Assembly: GCA_950022295.1 (NCBI GenBank)
Contig: OX465596.1
Location: 128,506,501 to 128,570,500, forward strand
Reading direction: 5' to 3'
Origin: Bromus sterilis
Lineage: Eukaryota > Streptophyta > Magnoliopsida > Poales > Poaceae
DNA length: 64,000 bases
Shown here one piece after another: positions 43,158 through 54,526 of this stretch (positions are counted from its first letter, which is position 1; each line of letters starts with the position of its first letter). The notes beneath the pieces are model-generated. The model did no database searches and was not told where the DNA came from. It was given only the letters and a program-made list of their open reading frames with translations. A program made the position numbers and the translations under genes.

Positions 43158-46005
43158 GCCTATCTTTATGACTATAAAGAAAGAGCTCTAGGGAGACAAC
43201 CCTTTTTATCTTCACTTACAGTTTTTTCTTTCAGTTTTTAGTGGTCTTGATGATTGTTACTATTGTAGCAACATCATTGTATATTTAATTTTCAAGCTTT
43301 GTGCCATGTATAGCCTCATATGACAAGGGAAGTGAAAGTTGTGAAATGCTGTCCAGAAAACAGATTCTGTCCTCGTGACGGGGAAAATCACAGAAAAATC
43401 CAAGTTCACGTTTTTGAGCTGACATTTTTACACAGTGTGATCTATACAATTACGGAACTTTCGTATGTTCTGAGTTTTTTGATTAGAGTTGCGGAAGTAT
43501 CCCTAAAAATTCTTTACTACCTGCTGGTCTGTTTTTCACAGATTCTGTCCTGTTTTGCCTTTTCTTCGTTTTGCAAACCTTAAGCTTGCTTTTTCTTTGC
43601 AAATTTTTTTTGGAAATCTTGATAAACAGTAGATCTTCAAGAATATCCTTATTTCCATTAGAGAAAAAATTATTTTATCATGGGTATACTAACCTCGCTA
43701 ATCAGATTATGATGAGTTATGTATGAAGGGAGTTTTCAAGTGTGCGAGGGAAGATGATAAAAGAAGATCCAGGAGTGTCAAACGCTCAAGCTTGGGGATG
43801 CCCCCATGCACCCCCAAGAAATATTCAAGGAGACTCAAGCGTCTAAGCTTGGGGATGCCCCCGTGCATCCCCTTCTTCATCAACAATTATCAGTTCGTCT
43901 TTCGTCTCACTATATTTTTATCACTTCATGTGTTATGTGCTATGCTTGGAGCGTCTCGCTCTTTATTTCCTTTTTAGTTTTCTTTAGCTTTGCTTGCTGT
44001 TCATAACAAGTTAGAACCCAGCTTTCTTTGTGTGGGAGAGAAACACGCTCCACTTCACCCTAGAACACAACATAGGATTCTTCATGCTTATGTTTGTTGT
44101 GTGTGTTCTTTATCTTTTTTCATAGCTACTGTCATGTTTAGCTCTTAGTTTTCATGATTATCTTTTTAAAGAGCTTTTGTTTAGTTTGTTGCTAGAAATC
44201 TCTTGAGTTTTCATGTTTATCTTGTTTAGAGAGTTTGCGTGTTGCACTGAATTTTGTGTCTTGACTTGAAGTAGGTAATTGAGGTTGCTATTCTTTTGTA
44301 GTAGTAACTTGCAATAGTTTTGAGGTATTGCTTTGAGTAATGTTTGGACTTTTGGTGTCAAGAGCTTTAGCCTATTAGTGATAGATGTCGTATTTTGGGC
44401 AATCTGTGTTTATTTGCAAAACTTACGAAATTACTTGAGAACTATAGCTACTATATGGATCACTACTCTTTGGAGGGATCGAATATTAGAGTACACTCAC
44501 GTACCACGAGTCTCTTTGTGAACCTCCTATTAGATTGAGAGTTACCGATAATAAGTGCATGAGTTCTTCGGACTAATGTGAGTATTCGAAAGTTGACACT
44601 TCCACCTTCCCATATTTTTCTAGCCTCTCCCGTGCCGTGCATTTCCTTATTCTCACTCCGAGAGTTGGCGTCCACCTTCGCCGGTACATCCAAACCCTTG
44701 GCATGATACGCTCTGTCATCATAAACCTCATTATATCCTTCCTCAAAACAGCCACCATACATACCTACCAAGGCATTTCCATAGCCTTTCCGAGATACAT
44801 TGCCATGCGACATCCACCTTCTCATGACTTGATATTCATGTCATACATGCTACTTGCTTGATCGATGAGCCGCATGCTAGTTGGGCCTTGCCCTAATCAA
44901 TGCTACATGACGCGCTAGTATCATTACATATCCTGCTACACTGGCAGAGGCATACATTTGCATACTTCATGATAGTTACATCTTCTTTATGATTTGAGTA
45001 CTTTTGTAAAGTGTGAAAGATCTTATATACTTCTTGTAACATATAGAGTGTTGCCAATAAAAGTGAGGAAAAGATCCCGAAGAGGACTAAATCAAAAGAT
45101 CCCAAAGAGGACAAAATTAAAAAATCCCAAAGAGGACAAATGAGAGAAATAGAAAGAGCCATGGAGGTTACCAAAAAATAAAAAAAATAGAAAAAGAGAA
45201 AAAGAAATAAAAAAGAGAAGGGGGCACACTACTATTCCTTTTGAGAGATCCACACTCGTACTCCCTCTTATATCTTGTACTCCATAGAGATTATCATTCA
45301 TGCATATAGCTATGTGGGGACCTTCACACTGTAGAACTTGGCTTGTATATTCCAATGATGAGCCTCCTCAAATGAGCTCTAGGTCTTCTTGAGCAAGCAA
45401 GTTGGATGCACCCCCACTAGTTCCATTGGAGAGCTTACCTTAGCTCATATGTGCATCCGTTGCATGGCAATCCCTACTCCTCACATCATATCTATCATTT
45501 GGCTTTGTCTCGCCTATGATTGTCCTCATTGATGTGAGCCTTTCCCACATTTTTGACTTCCTCCTCCACCATATTCTCTCTTTGCCATCCTAAGTGTCAA
45601 CTTTCTTGCTCACGCTCATTCATTGCATGAGTGCTCAAAATATCGAAAGGGAGTGGATCATTTTGACTTGTACATGGCTAGTGGTCTGGGGATGAGTCAA
45701 GATAAGATTCCAAAGAAGACCAAGTGTGAAACTCAACACAAAAATACTTTTTTCTCGTATATCCCTATCCCCTTTCTTGCACACAAACACCATTTGGAGA
45801 CATTCGAGTCATGGACAGCGAGAGCTCTTGCACCTTTATGTTCTTATGATGCTTGTTTCAATGCTAATATAGACTCTTGCCTGTTATGACTTGAATTGAA
45901 TTGCTTGCCTTGATTGCTTTACTTAAAAGTTCTTATATGGTTGTTAGCATGTCACTAAAGAAATTATGCTTGTTATCATTTACCTACTCGAGTACGAGCA
46001 GGAAT
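43158..46005. other. 3' non-coding interior of element B
   Basis: No gene of known type. It holds two extra copies of AAGCTTGGGGATGC (43789-43802 and 43848-43861), a repeat of AGATCCCAAAGAGGACAAA-like units (about 45070-45140), and short ORFs without resemblance to anything known. Confidence 0.5.
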
Positions 46006-46020
46006 TAAGCTTGGGGATGT
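46006..46020 (+). other. Polypurine tract of element B
   Basis: TTAAGCTTGGGGATGT directly precedes LTR2. The same AAGCTTGGGGATG core occurs twice more about 2.2 kb upstream. Confidence 0.75.
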
Positions 46021-48951
46021 TGATACGTCCAAAACGTATCTATAATTTCTTCTTGCTCCATGCATGTTTTGGGTGATATTGCTATGCTTTTGATACACCT
46101 TCATACACTTTTTATCATATTTGGACTAACCTATTAACTCAGTGCACCCCAGTGCCAGTTTCTGTTTTTGGCTGTTTTTGTATTTCAGGTTTTCCCATTA
46201 TTAAAAGTGCTCAGAAAATTCTGGGAAAATATATAAAAAATCAGCGTTCCAGAAGCTTCCTTACGCCCGAAGGGGGGGCCTGAGGGGCCCCACCTGGTGC
46301 CTAGGCGGCTAGTGGGCGCGGCCTAGGGGGTGGCCGCGCCGGGAGGCCGCCTAGACTTCTGGTGGCCCCCCTGGCTGCCCCCTTGGCCCTTATTTTTACT
46401 CGTGTCGCGAAAACCCTGATTCCAGACCCTTTTTCTCTAGAAGAAATTCTGATCTCCATCTCCATCGCCACCAAGTCTAGAGGACACCGGATTCATCTCC
46501 ATCGATGTTGCTTCCTCCCTCCATGATGCGGGAGTAGTTCCTCCTCGGGGCTGAGGTTTCTACCAGTAGCTATGTGGTCTTCTCTCTCTCCCATGATGTG
46601 ATCTTGATTGTGATCATAGGCTATGTTAATCTAGGATGATCCCATGATGTTTCCCCTTCTTCTATGTATTGGATTGATGTACTCACTTGATCTTATCTAG
46701 TATAATCCCCGAGACACTACTAGGGAATGCCCTTTTAGTGGCGTCCTTTTTTTTCTGTTTAGTGGCACATTATGGATGCGCCACTAACTACAAGCCACTA
46801 ATAAGGGCTTATAGGTGGCGCATTCTGGATGCGCCACCCCTAAGGCCCTTAGGCGTGGCGCATCTCAGAATGCGCCACCTATAACCTCTTAGGGGTGGCG
46901 CATTCTGAAAATGCGTCACTATTAATTTTTTTTAAAATTTTAATTTTGAATCTGGATCTGGAAAACAATTTATTTTTAATTTTTTTTCTTAATCTCAGGT
47001 TAGTATGCTTAATGCCCGGTCACTATGCTTAATCTCAGGTCAAACTAACCTCCGTGGTCAAACTTCTCCGAGGGTCACCCATCCTAGCACTACTTCAGCC
47101 CCAGCACGGTTAACTTCTCGGTTCTATTCAACTCTCGCTCACCTAGCAGACACTTGTTGATATATCTAACATATGAATCCTATTAAACCATGTTGATGTC
47201 TAGGACCTTGTTAATGTTCATGGCTGTGCTAAAATGTTCAACAGTTTTTTGAAAATTTCTCGATGAGACCATTAGCATATTTATTTATTTATTTTAAAAT
47301 TTTTTAATTTATTTTTTTAATTTTTTAATGTTACTATCTAAAATTTCCAAGTTTTTTTTAACTTCCCGATTGGTCCTCTAGCCTATTTTGAATTTCTTTT
47401 TAAAATAAAAAAATTTAAAAAAATTCAATTTTTTTTCTGTCACTAGTGGCGCATTTCATACAAAATGCAGCACTACTAAGTTCAATTTTTTTTATTTTTC
47501 CTGTCTCCAGATCTTCAAATGCCCGTAACTTTTTTTCTATTAGGTTTTCTAGGATTCTAAAAATGTTCAACGAGTTACAGCCGATTGAATTTGGATATAA
47601 CTTTTCGAGTAGATGATTTTTCATATAAAACTTTTTCATCGGAGGTCGTATGCAAAAGTTATGCCCATTTTATAAAATTCTCGAGAGATTTTGCAGAAAA
47701 AAAGTCAAAATTCATATTTGTAAATTTTCTAACAACTAGACCACATATCATATGGGGAACTTATTTTCTTTTATTATTTTTTTGACATTTCTATCATTTT
47801 CTTCTAAATTTTTTCAAATTGAAAAGGCGGTCCACCCGGGGGGTGTGTAATTGGGAATTTTCCCGCACAGTTTTTTCTTAGTAGTGGCGCATATGCAAGA
47901 TGCGCCACCCCTAAGAGCTTATGGGTGGCGCATTCTGGATGCGCCACTAATAATTCTTTAGGGGTGGCGCATTTCCAGAATGCGCCACCCATCAGCTCTT
48001 AGGGGTGGCGCATTTCCAAAATGCGCCACCTATAAGGTTCTTATGGGTGGTGCATTTATCCAAATGCGCCACGTATAAGGGGATCCTGGGCTGGCCCACT
48101 CTTAGGGGTGGCGCATTTTAAAAAATGCGACACCTATAAGGGCTTATAGGTGGCGCATTTTTTACCAGTGTGCCACCCCTTACAACATAGTGGCGCATTT
48201 CATATAAAATGCGCCACTAATAAGCTTTCCATGTATAGCTATTTTCCTAGTAGTGAGACCATGGTGACAGTGGTCTATTGGACATGGGTTAGAAGAATAT
48301 TTTCATGAGTGATTTCCTCTTTTGTGTGTGGATTGAAGATTGAGAGTCTCTTGGTGCTTGTCTTTGACTATCCTTTAGATATGTTGTGGTGATTGTGGTA
48401 CTCTTTTTGGATGGCCGCGGTGACAATGAGAAATCCATAGATGAGAACTACGAACTCTGAGGTCTGCTTTTGTAGCCCTACACAATTCTCGTCCTCTCTT
48501 GACCACAAAGAAATGTTTTGTGGTAAATATCATGTGATTAGACTATGTTAATGTTGTTGGGAGTTGCCACTAGTGAAAGCATGAAGCCTAGGCCTTGTTT
48601 CCATCATTGTTACACCGTTTGCACTCACTTTTGTTACATGTTTGCTTGCTGCACTTTTTATTACAGATTTATATTACTTTGTTTTTCCACACCTATCACC
48701 CATATTTTACCATCTCTTCGCCGAACTAGTGCACCTATACAACTCCTAGTTGTATTAGGTGTGTTGGGGACACATGAGACTTCTTGTATCTTAATTGCAG
48801 GGTTGCTTGAGAGAGAACATCTTCAACCTCTACTTCCCTGAGTTCTATAAACCTTAGGTCATCCACTTGAGGGAAATTGTTGCTGACCTACAAACCTCTG
48901 TGCTTGGAGGCCCAACATAGTCTACAAGAATAGAAGCGTGCGTAGACATCA
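46021..48951 (+). repeat. 3' LTR of element B, split by a CACTA element
   Basis: Parts 46021-46714 and 48256-48951 together match the 5' LTR and end GCGTAGACATCA, followed by the GTACC duplication. Removing the CACTA and one AGA leaves about 1387 bp. Confidence 0.92.
46715..48255. mobile_element. Non-autonomous CACTA DNA transposon, 1541 bp
   Basis: Ends CACTACTAGGGAATGC and ATTTTCCTAGTAGTG form the terminal inverted repeats. The 3-bp target duplication AGA (46712-46714 and 48256-48258) is confirmed by the empty site in the 5' LTR of element B. About eleven subterminal copies of GGTGGCGCAT or its inverse ATGCGCCACC flank an AT-rich middle without transposase. This is the usual structure of small CACTA derivatives in Triticeae. 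Confidence 0.95.
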
Positions 48952-51803
48952 GTACCATCAAAATAATATGGGCAGTACCAAAAATTCATCCTGGGCAATA
49001 CATTTGTCCGTACATTATTCTGGGCAATACGAGTGAAACCCTTCGGACAATACCACTGAATCATTTTATGCAGTGTTGTGGATTAGTTTTGGGCAGTACT
49101 ATAGATTCGTTTTTCTACCGTAATTGAATGAAAAATACCAATCAATACATAAAGTACAACATGGTGAAAAAGTGCAGTACAAATCTCATATCCCAGGAAA
49201 TACGAGATGCATGTCGAGGGAAGTACAAAAACTGAACAGTGGAAATCTCGTTATTTTTAACATTTTTGAAAAATCATGAAGAATGCAAATAAATTAAAAC
49301 ACGAAAAATTGAGAAATTTCATTATCATTCTAACGCCATATATTTTTCATCATTTCGACAAAACGGTTAAAAATTATGAACAAAAATAGAAAAACAGTAT
49401 CGTGTTTAAGAACATGACAGTACGATAGTCTTATATGAAAGCAGTACAAGATAGTCATTCCGGGAAGTACGAAACTCCTATTCCATAGAAGTACAAGGCA
49501 AAGTTGTGTTCTTTTAAAATAAATTCGAGCAGTACAATTTTTTCATTTCGATCAGTACAATTATTATCATTATTATTATCAAGCAGTGCGAAACACATAT
49601 TCCACAGAAGTACAAGGTGCATGTGGAGGGAATTTGAATTCTCTGGAAAAAATTATGGCGAGTACAATTTAATCATTTTTACTAGTACAAAAACTTCTTT
49701 ATTGCCGCGCAGTACGAAACTCATATTAACAGAAGTATAAATACTCTGTTTCCTTCGAACAGAAAAATACTCGGTATTTTGAATTTTGTTCAAAAACCGT
49801 GAAGAATTGGAAAAATGTTAAAACACAAAAATTTGCCAAATTTCAGTACCTTTCCAACACCATATCATTTGCATCATTCCGAGGTTCAATGAACAACAAT
49901 GATCATATTTTAATGAAACTGATTTTTAGTATTTTCAAATTTGTTCAAAAACGACACAAAATTTGAAAAAACTTTAAACATGATTCTGTTTGTAAATTTC
50001 AGTAGCATTCCAACGGTATATCATTTGCGCTATTCTGAGAAGTGGTTAAAAAAGTTAATATCAAATTATTGTTCGTCTATTTTGAATGAATCTCGGTATT
50101 TTCAAAACTGCTCAAAAATTATGTAAAATTTCAAAAACTTTAATACATGAAAAAGGTGGGAAATTTCAATAGTTTTCCAAGGCCATATCATTTGCATCAT
50201 TTTGAGGTCTAAAAATTATCAATAATCATCTTTTAATAAAACTTATTTTTAGTATTTTCAAAATTGTTCAAAAAATATGCACAATTTGAAAAACATTAAA
50301 ACATAAAAACATTTGGAAATTTCAGTAGATTTCCAACGGTATATCATTTGCGCAATTCCGATAAGTGGGTAAAAAATTGCGTTCAAAACACTTCTCATTC
50401 AGTTTGTGATGATTTCTGTTTTTTTAATTCACAACAAAAAATATTAAAATTAGGAAAAAGTCACAATATGAAAAGGCTGAGGTTTTTCTGTAGCTTTACA
50501 ACGGTATATCATTTGCGTAATTCCGATTAACGGTTGAAAATTATGATCAAAAATAGAAAAACAGTATCGTGTTTAAGAACATAGCAGTACGATAGTGTTA
50601 TATGAAAGCAGTACCAGATAGTCATTCCGGGCAGTACGAAACTCGTATTCCACAAAATTACAAGGCAAAATTGTGTTCTTTTAAAATAAATCCGAGCAGT
50701 ACAATTTTTTCTTTTCGAGCAGTAAAATTATTATCTTTATTATTATCAAGCAGTGCGAAACACATATTCCACAGAAGTACAAGGTGCATGTGGAGGGAAT
50801 TTGAGTTCTCTGGAAAAAATTATGGGCAGTACAATTTAATCATTTTGACCAAAAAAACTTCTTTATTGCCGGGCAGTACGAAACTCATATTAACAGAAGT
50901 ATAAATACTATGTTTCCTTCGAACTGGCAAAATCTCAGTATTTTGAATTTTGTTAAAAAACCGTGAAGAATTGGAAAAATGTTAAACACGAAAAAGTAGC
51001 CAAATTTTAGTACCTGTCCAACGCAATATCATCTCCATCATTCCGAAGTTCAATGAACATCATTGATCATCTTTTAATGAAACTGATTTTTAGTATTTTC
51101 AAATTTGTTAAAAAACTACGCAAAATTTGAAAAAACTTTCAACATGAAAACATTTGTACATTTCAGTAGCTTTCCAGCGGTATATCATTTGTTCTATTCT
51201 GATAAGTGGTTCAAAAATTAATATCAAATTACTGTACGTCTATTTGAATGAATCTCGGTATTTTCAAAATTTCTCAAAAATTATGTAAAATTTAAAAAAC
51301 CTTAATACATGAAAAAGATGAGAAATTTCAATAGCTTTCCAACGCCATATCATTTGCATCATTTTGAGGTCTAAAAATTATCAATAATCATCTTTTAATA
51401 AAACTGATTTTTAATATTTTCAAAATTGTTCAAAAAATATGCAAAATTTGAAAAACATTAAAACATAAAAAACGTTTAGAAATTTCAGTGGCTTTCCAAC
51501 GGTATATTATTTGCGCAATTCCGAGAAGTGGGTAAAAAATTGCGTTCAAAACACTTCTTAATGAGTTTGTGATGATTTATTTTTTTAATTCATCACAAAA
51601 AAATTAAAATTAGGAAAAAGTCACAATATGAAAAGGCTGAGGTTTTTCTGTAGCTTTACAACAGTATATCACGAAAAAGAAACACGACAGTGTATTACAG
51701 AAGAAGTACGAGATCGTCATCTCGGGTAGTACGAGATTATTGCAGAATATTATTCTATAATCGATTATAGAATAGACGGGATGTATATATATTTATATTT
51801 ATC
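48952..51803 (-). repeat. Right inverted arm with a tandemly doubled unit
   Basis: The inverted counterpart of 33785-36000. It contains two long direct copies about 1.15 kb apart: text around 49380-49500 (AACAGTATCGTGTTTAAGAA ... GAAAGCAGTAC) recurs at 50545-50630, and following blocks recur likewise up to about 51660. GCAGTAC motifs are frequent. No gene. Confidence 0.75.
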
Positions 51804-52287
51804 TGTGTGTGTGTATTACTGCAATTTTTAGGTTCCTTCTTATTGATCAGAAAGTTCAATCTCATCACATTTGTCTTTGTGGCTCACCCGCAAACTTAGA
51901 GAATCCTTGTAGAGGACTCTTATAAAGGAGATGTTACTCAGGCTCAAGATGAATGCCTTAGTAACAAACATGTTTTTTGTTGAAGCAAAGATCAACTAAT
52001 CTAGGGTAGGAAACTATAAGAGGTTTTCAATAGCCAACAAACTTCTCCAAAAGTGTGAATTACCAGCTTTGATGCAGATTTCCATTTTTGGAACATTAAT
52101 ATCAGTATTGATCATATACCCTGATCAGTGATGAACATATGCATGATCACTGAAAAGATTGAATAGATATTTCAAAAACAAATATATATATATATATATA
52201 TATATCGCAACTACTTGATATTAACGATAGATTAATGATCATAGCGTATCAGGGTAATGATCGCAGCGAATAAGTTTTAATACATAT
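51804..52287. other. Region without a recognisable gene
   Basis: Flanking DNA to the right of the inverted-repeat element, including a (TG)n run near 51803-51812 and a (TA)n run at 52182-52205. I see no coding sequence. Confidence 0.5.
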
Positions 52288-52439
52288 ATGGGGCATCAGT
52301 CTTCATCACCAACAACAACCGAAAGACATAACGTGTATATAGCCAGGGGAGGCAGAGGCAGCGCGCAGGTGCAGCCAAGTAGAGCGCATCCCGGTCGGTG
52401 CTTGTTCAATGTCTTACGGAATAGGAGAAGGCTTCTGGA

Positions 52440-53703
52440 TGAAGAAGGGAATATGGCCCCTCACGTAGTTCTTGAGGAAGACGCCGAAGGATACATGATG
52501 TGCCTTCTTTGCCGGGTTCGCTTCTTTCCACTGGGATTTGGCAGGTCTTGGAATGCATGATCAGGTTGTCAAATTCTCTCGCAACCTTCCTTCTATGACA
52601 GAATGGGCATCGGATGTTCCCATACGCCCCGTCATCTCGGTAGATGATCTCCCCATTCAGCAGCTTGCGGAGGATGTGGCGGCTCTTGTTGTCCCTTCTT
52701 TACTTGTCAGAATCTACATAGTCAGAACCTACCTGTGAAATATTAAACACATAAGAACAATAATGTTTAGAAGATAACTATCAACAACCTACAAAATAAA
52801 GGGCTGGGAAGAAACCATGATATATATCATAATTAAGGGTGGATCAACAGTTGTTCATGGCGGATGGAGTACATATATTCACGGACACCCAAATTTTCAG
52901 TACAGAAAATTTTCCATCTATATATTGCAGCATGAGTGACACAACTGTATGCACCTTACACACATCTCATCGGCACCACGTAATTATCATTCTTCTTGCA
53001 CGTTATCTTCGGAGGCAGTACTGTGTATAGTCATGGACTCATGGCTATAACATGTTGAGGCTTTGACTAGGGTTTGAGGTAGAAAAACAGATCATTGTGG
53101 GTGCTCTAATGAAGGGGGACTAGGGTTTCATCTACATTTACAATTTAGATGTTGCAATGCCAAAAAAATGAATTGAAATTGTGGATCCGCCACTGATCGT
53201 ATTGAGAGTATGAAAGCAGAGACAGAGTAAACCGTACCCTATGCCGATTAAAACAAGAACTATCCGGAACTAAACCCTACACCTTGGTAGCATGAGATTA
53301 CAAGAACAATCAAATGACATGCATGGAAAATAACTTTGATTTTCTAACCAAATGGCCATATGGTATAGGCAGAAAATCCCAATGTAAAGAAAGAAGCATG
53401 TACAATCGAGATATACCTCAGGGTCCTCGTCGCTGACCTCCTCGGCGAACTCAATGGCCTCCCGTTCGTTGTCTCTGAACTCGTTGATGGTGGTAGCATC
53501 GTACATTGTGTCTATCTCGGTGAGGATGTCTGTGTGGATGGCTCCCAGCTTCTCCTCCGCTTGCTCGCAGCCGATGGCGGCCGGAGTGGATGTAAAAACT
53601 GGCGCAGCGTCAGGCACCGTCCCCGGAGGTGCGATGGCGGTTGGTGAAGGCGTGGAGACCGGTGCAACGCGGTGGTTCTCGTCATGGAGGAGGAGTGAGC
53701 CAC
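52440..53703 (-). pseudogene. zf-XS-like zinc-finger gene, decayed
   Basis: Minus strand. Exon 1 ends at 53417 with ...FRDNEREAIEFAEEVSDEDPE and donor GTATAT; exon 2 begins at 52732 after TTTCACAG. Exon 2 contains GNIRCPFCHRRKVAREFDNL followed by IMHSK, the Cys-x2-Cys ... His pattern of the zf-XS finger found in SGS3/FDM-type RNA-directed DNA methylation proteins and many relatives. Coding-like KAHHVSFGVFLKNYVRGHIP follows in another frame. Breaks are TAA 52700-52702 soon after the splice and a frameshift after IMHSK. The N-terminus is uncertain: upstream text (HRVAPVSTPSPTAIAPPG) has no in-frame ATG. The assignment is by motif only, and role in silencing is family knowledge. Confidence 0.5.
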
Positions 53704-54520
53704 AAGTGGGCTATCAGGATTTATCTTGGGACTTTGGGAACTAGGGAGAGGAGCCGTGAGAGGAAGGGGAGGGGGAGCTAGCTAGGGAGGGGGGGTGGGG
53801 GTCGGATGAAAATATTGAACTGCGCTGGCTCTCATTCCTCTATACCCCGGAACCAGCCCACTGAAGAGAGATCATTGACGTGTGGGCCATGTTGCTTCCG
53901 GAACCACAAGGCAGCCACCCAAGTCGGAGTCTCATCCCTGACCCACGGGCCGACGTTATGGAAAGCCTGGAAAATTGGAATGGAAAGAAAATGTGGAAGC
54001 GAAGTGGAGAGAAATTCAACGGGGTGGCAGGCCAACGGGACGGTTCCCACCGCAGTATTGAAGCAAGGGGTGATGTTCACCATCCGAATATCTGACCGCC
54101 GCGGTGAACGGGAAGCCAACTCACGCCCTCTCTGTAAAGCATTACGTGTCGGGTGGAGAAGTTATTCAATGACGTAGTTGTCACACAACTGTAAAGTCAA
54201 GAAGTACAGAACAACCCTGCTGTACACACAACGCCACACACACACACGATTTGGGTGGGGTGGACGACGCCGGATATGTGTATGAGCCATGCATACAATG
54301 CGGGACTGGAGGTCAAGTGACTCTGGGTTCATGTCATGTGGGTCCAATAGGTGGCCGGCCCACATGTCACACACCCAAAGGCAGGTGGTGTCACGTCACT
54401 AGCACCTGGTTCATCGATCGTTGGATATGGGTGTTGGCTGCATGTCGTGTGTGCAGTGTCGTCTGCATAGCAATTTCGTAGAAAAATGTTAATTTATACT
54501 GATGGACGCGTTATAGTCTC
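53704..54520. other. Region without a recognisable gene
   Basis: The 5' flank of the zf-XS-like gene. A purine-rich GAGGGGAGGG stretch at 53745-53805 reads as a C/T-rich leader on the minus strand. ORFs of up to 123 codons occur on both strands at 53806-54177 and do not resemble proteins I know. Confidence 0.4.
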
Positions 54521-54526
54521 ACAACG

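Larger units (their letters stand above)
39250..48951 (+). mobile_element. Athila-like gag-only LTR retrotransposon B
   Basis: A complete element with perfect 5-bp target duplication GTACC (39245-39249 and 48952-48956). LTRs are 39250-40681 and 46021-48951; the latter is enlarged by a CACTA insertion. The tRNA-Asp-type primer site is at 40691-40708 and the polypurine tract is directly before 46021. The 5.3-kb interior encodes a gag relic and at least two further ORF relics, but no protease, reverse transcriptase or integrase, so B must have depended on another element's enzymes. The LTRs differ by several indels (about 40 bp missing near 46480 and 27 bp extra near 48695), so it is older than the Copia. 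Confidence 0.92.
33750..51803. mobile_element. Putative DNA transposon with long terminal inverted repeats (about 8.3 kb without the B insertion)
   Basis: The left arm (from about 33785) and the right arm (to about 51780) are inverted copies. For example, AATCTCGTACTGCCCGAGAT (33828-33847) matches the reverse complement of 51715-51740, and the outer GTCTATTCTA and TAGAATAATATTCT also match. Arms exceed 2 kb and carry GTACTGC-type motifs throughout. The core (about 36000-39249) has exon-like and promoter-like pieces but no transposase that I can recognise, so it would be non-autonomous. A class such as Mutator-like or foldback is possible; I could not find a clear target duplication, partly because both ends are TA-rich. 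Element B is inserted in it with TSD GTACC. Alternative: a large inverted duplication not made by transposition. Confidence 0.6.

Noticed and set aside
52182..52205. (TA)n run as a replication origin or matrix site
   Set aside because: Simple microsatellite with no further supporting structure.
53806..54177. 123-codon ORF
   Set aside because: Opposite-strand ORF of similar length overlaps it, no family, and it lies in the 5' flank of the minus-strand zf-XS-like gene.
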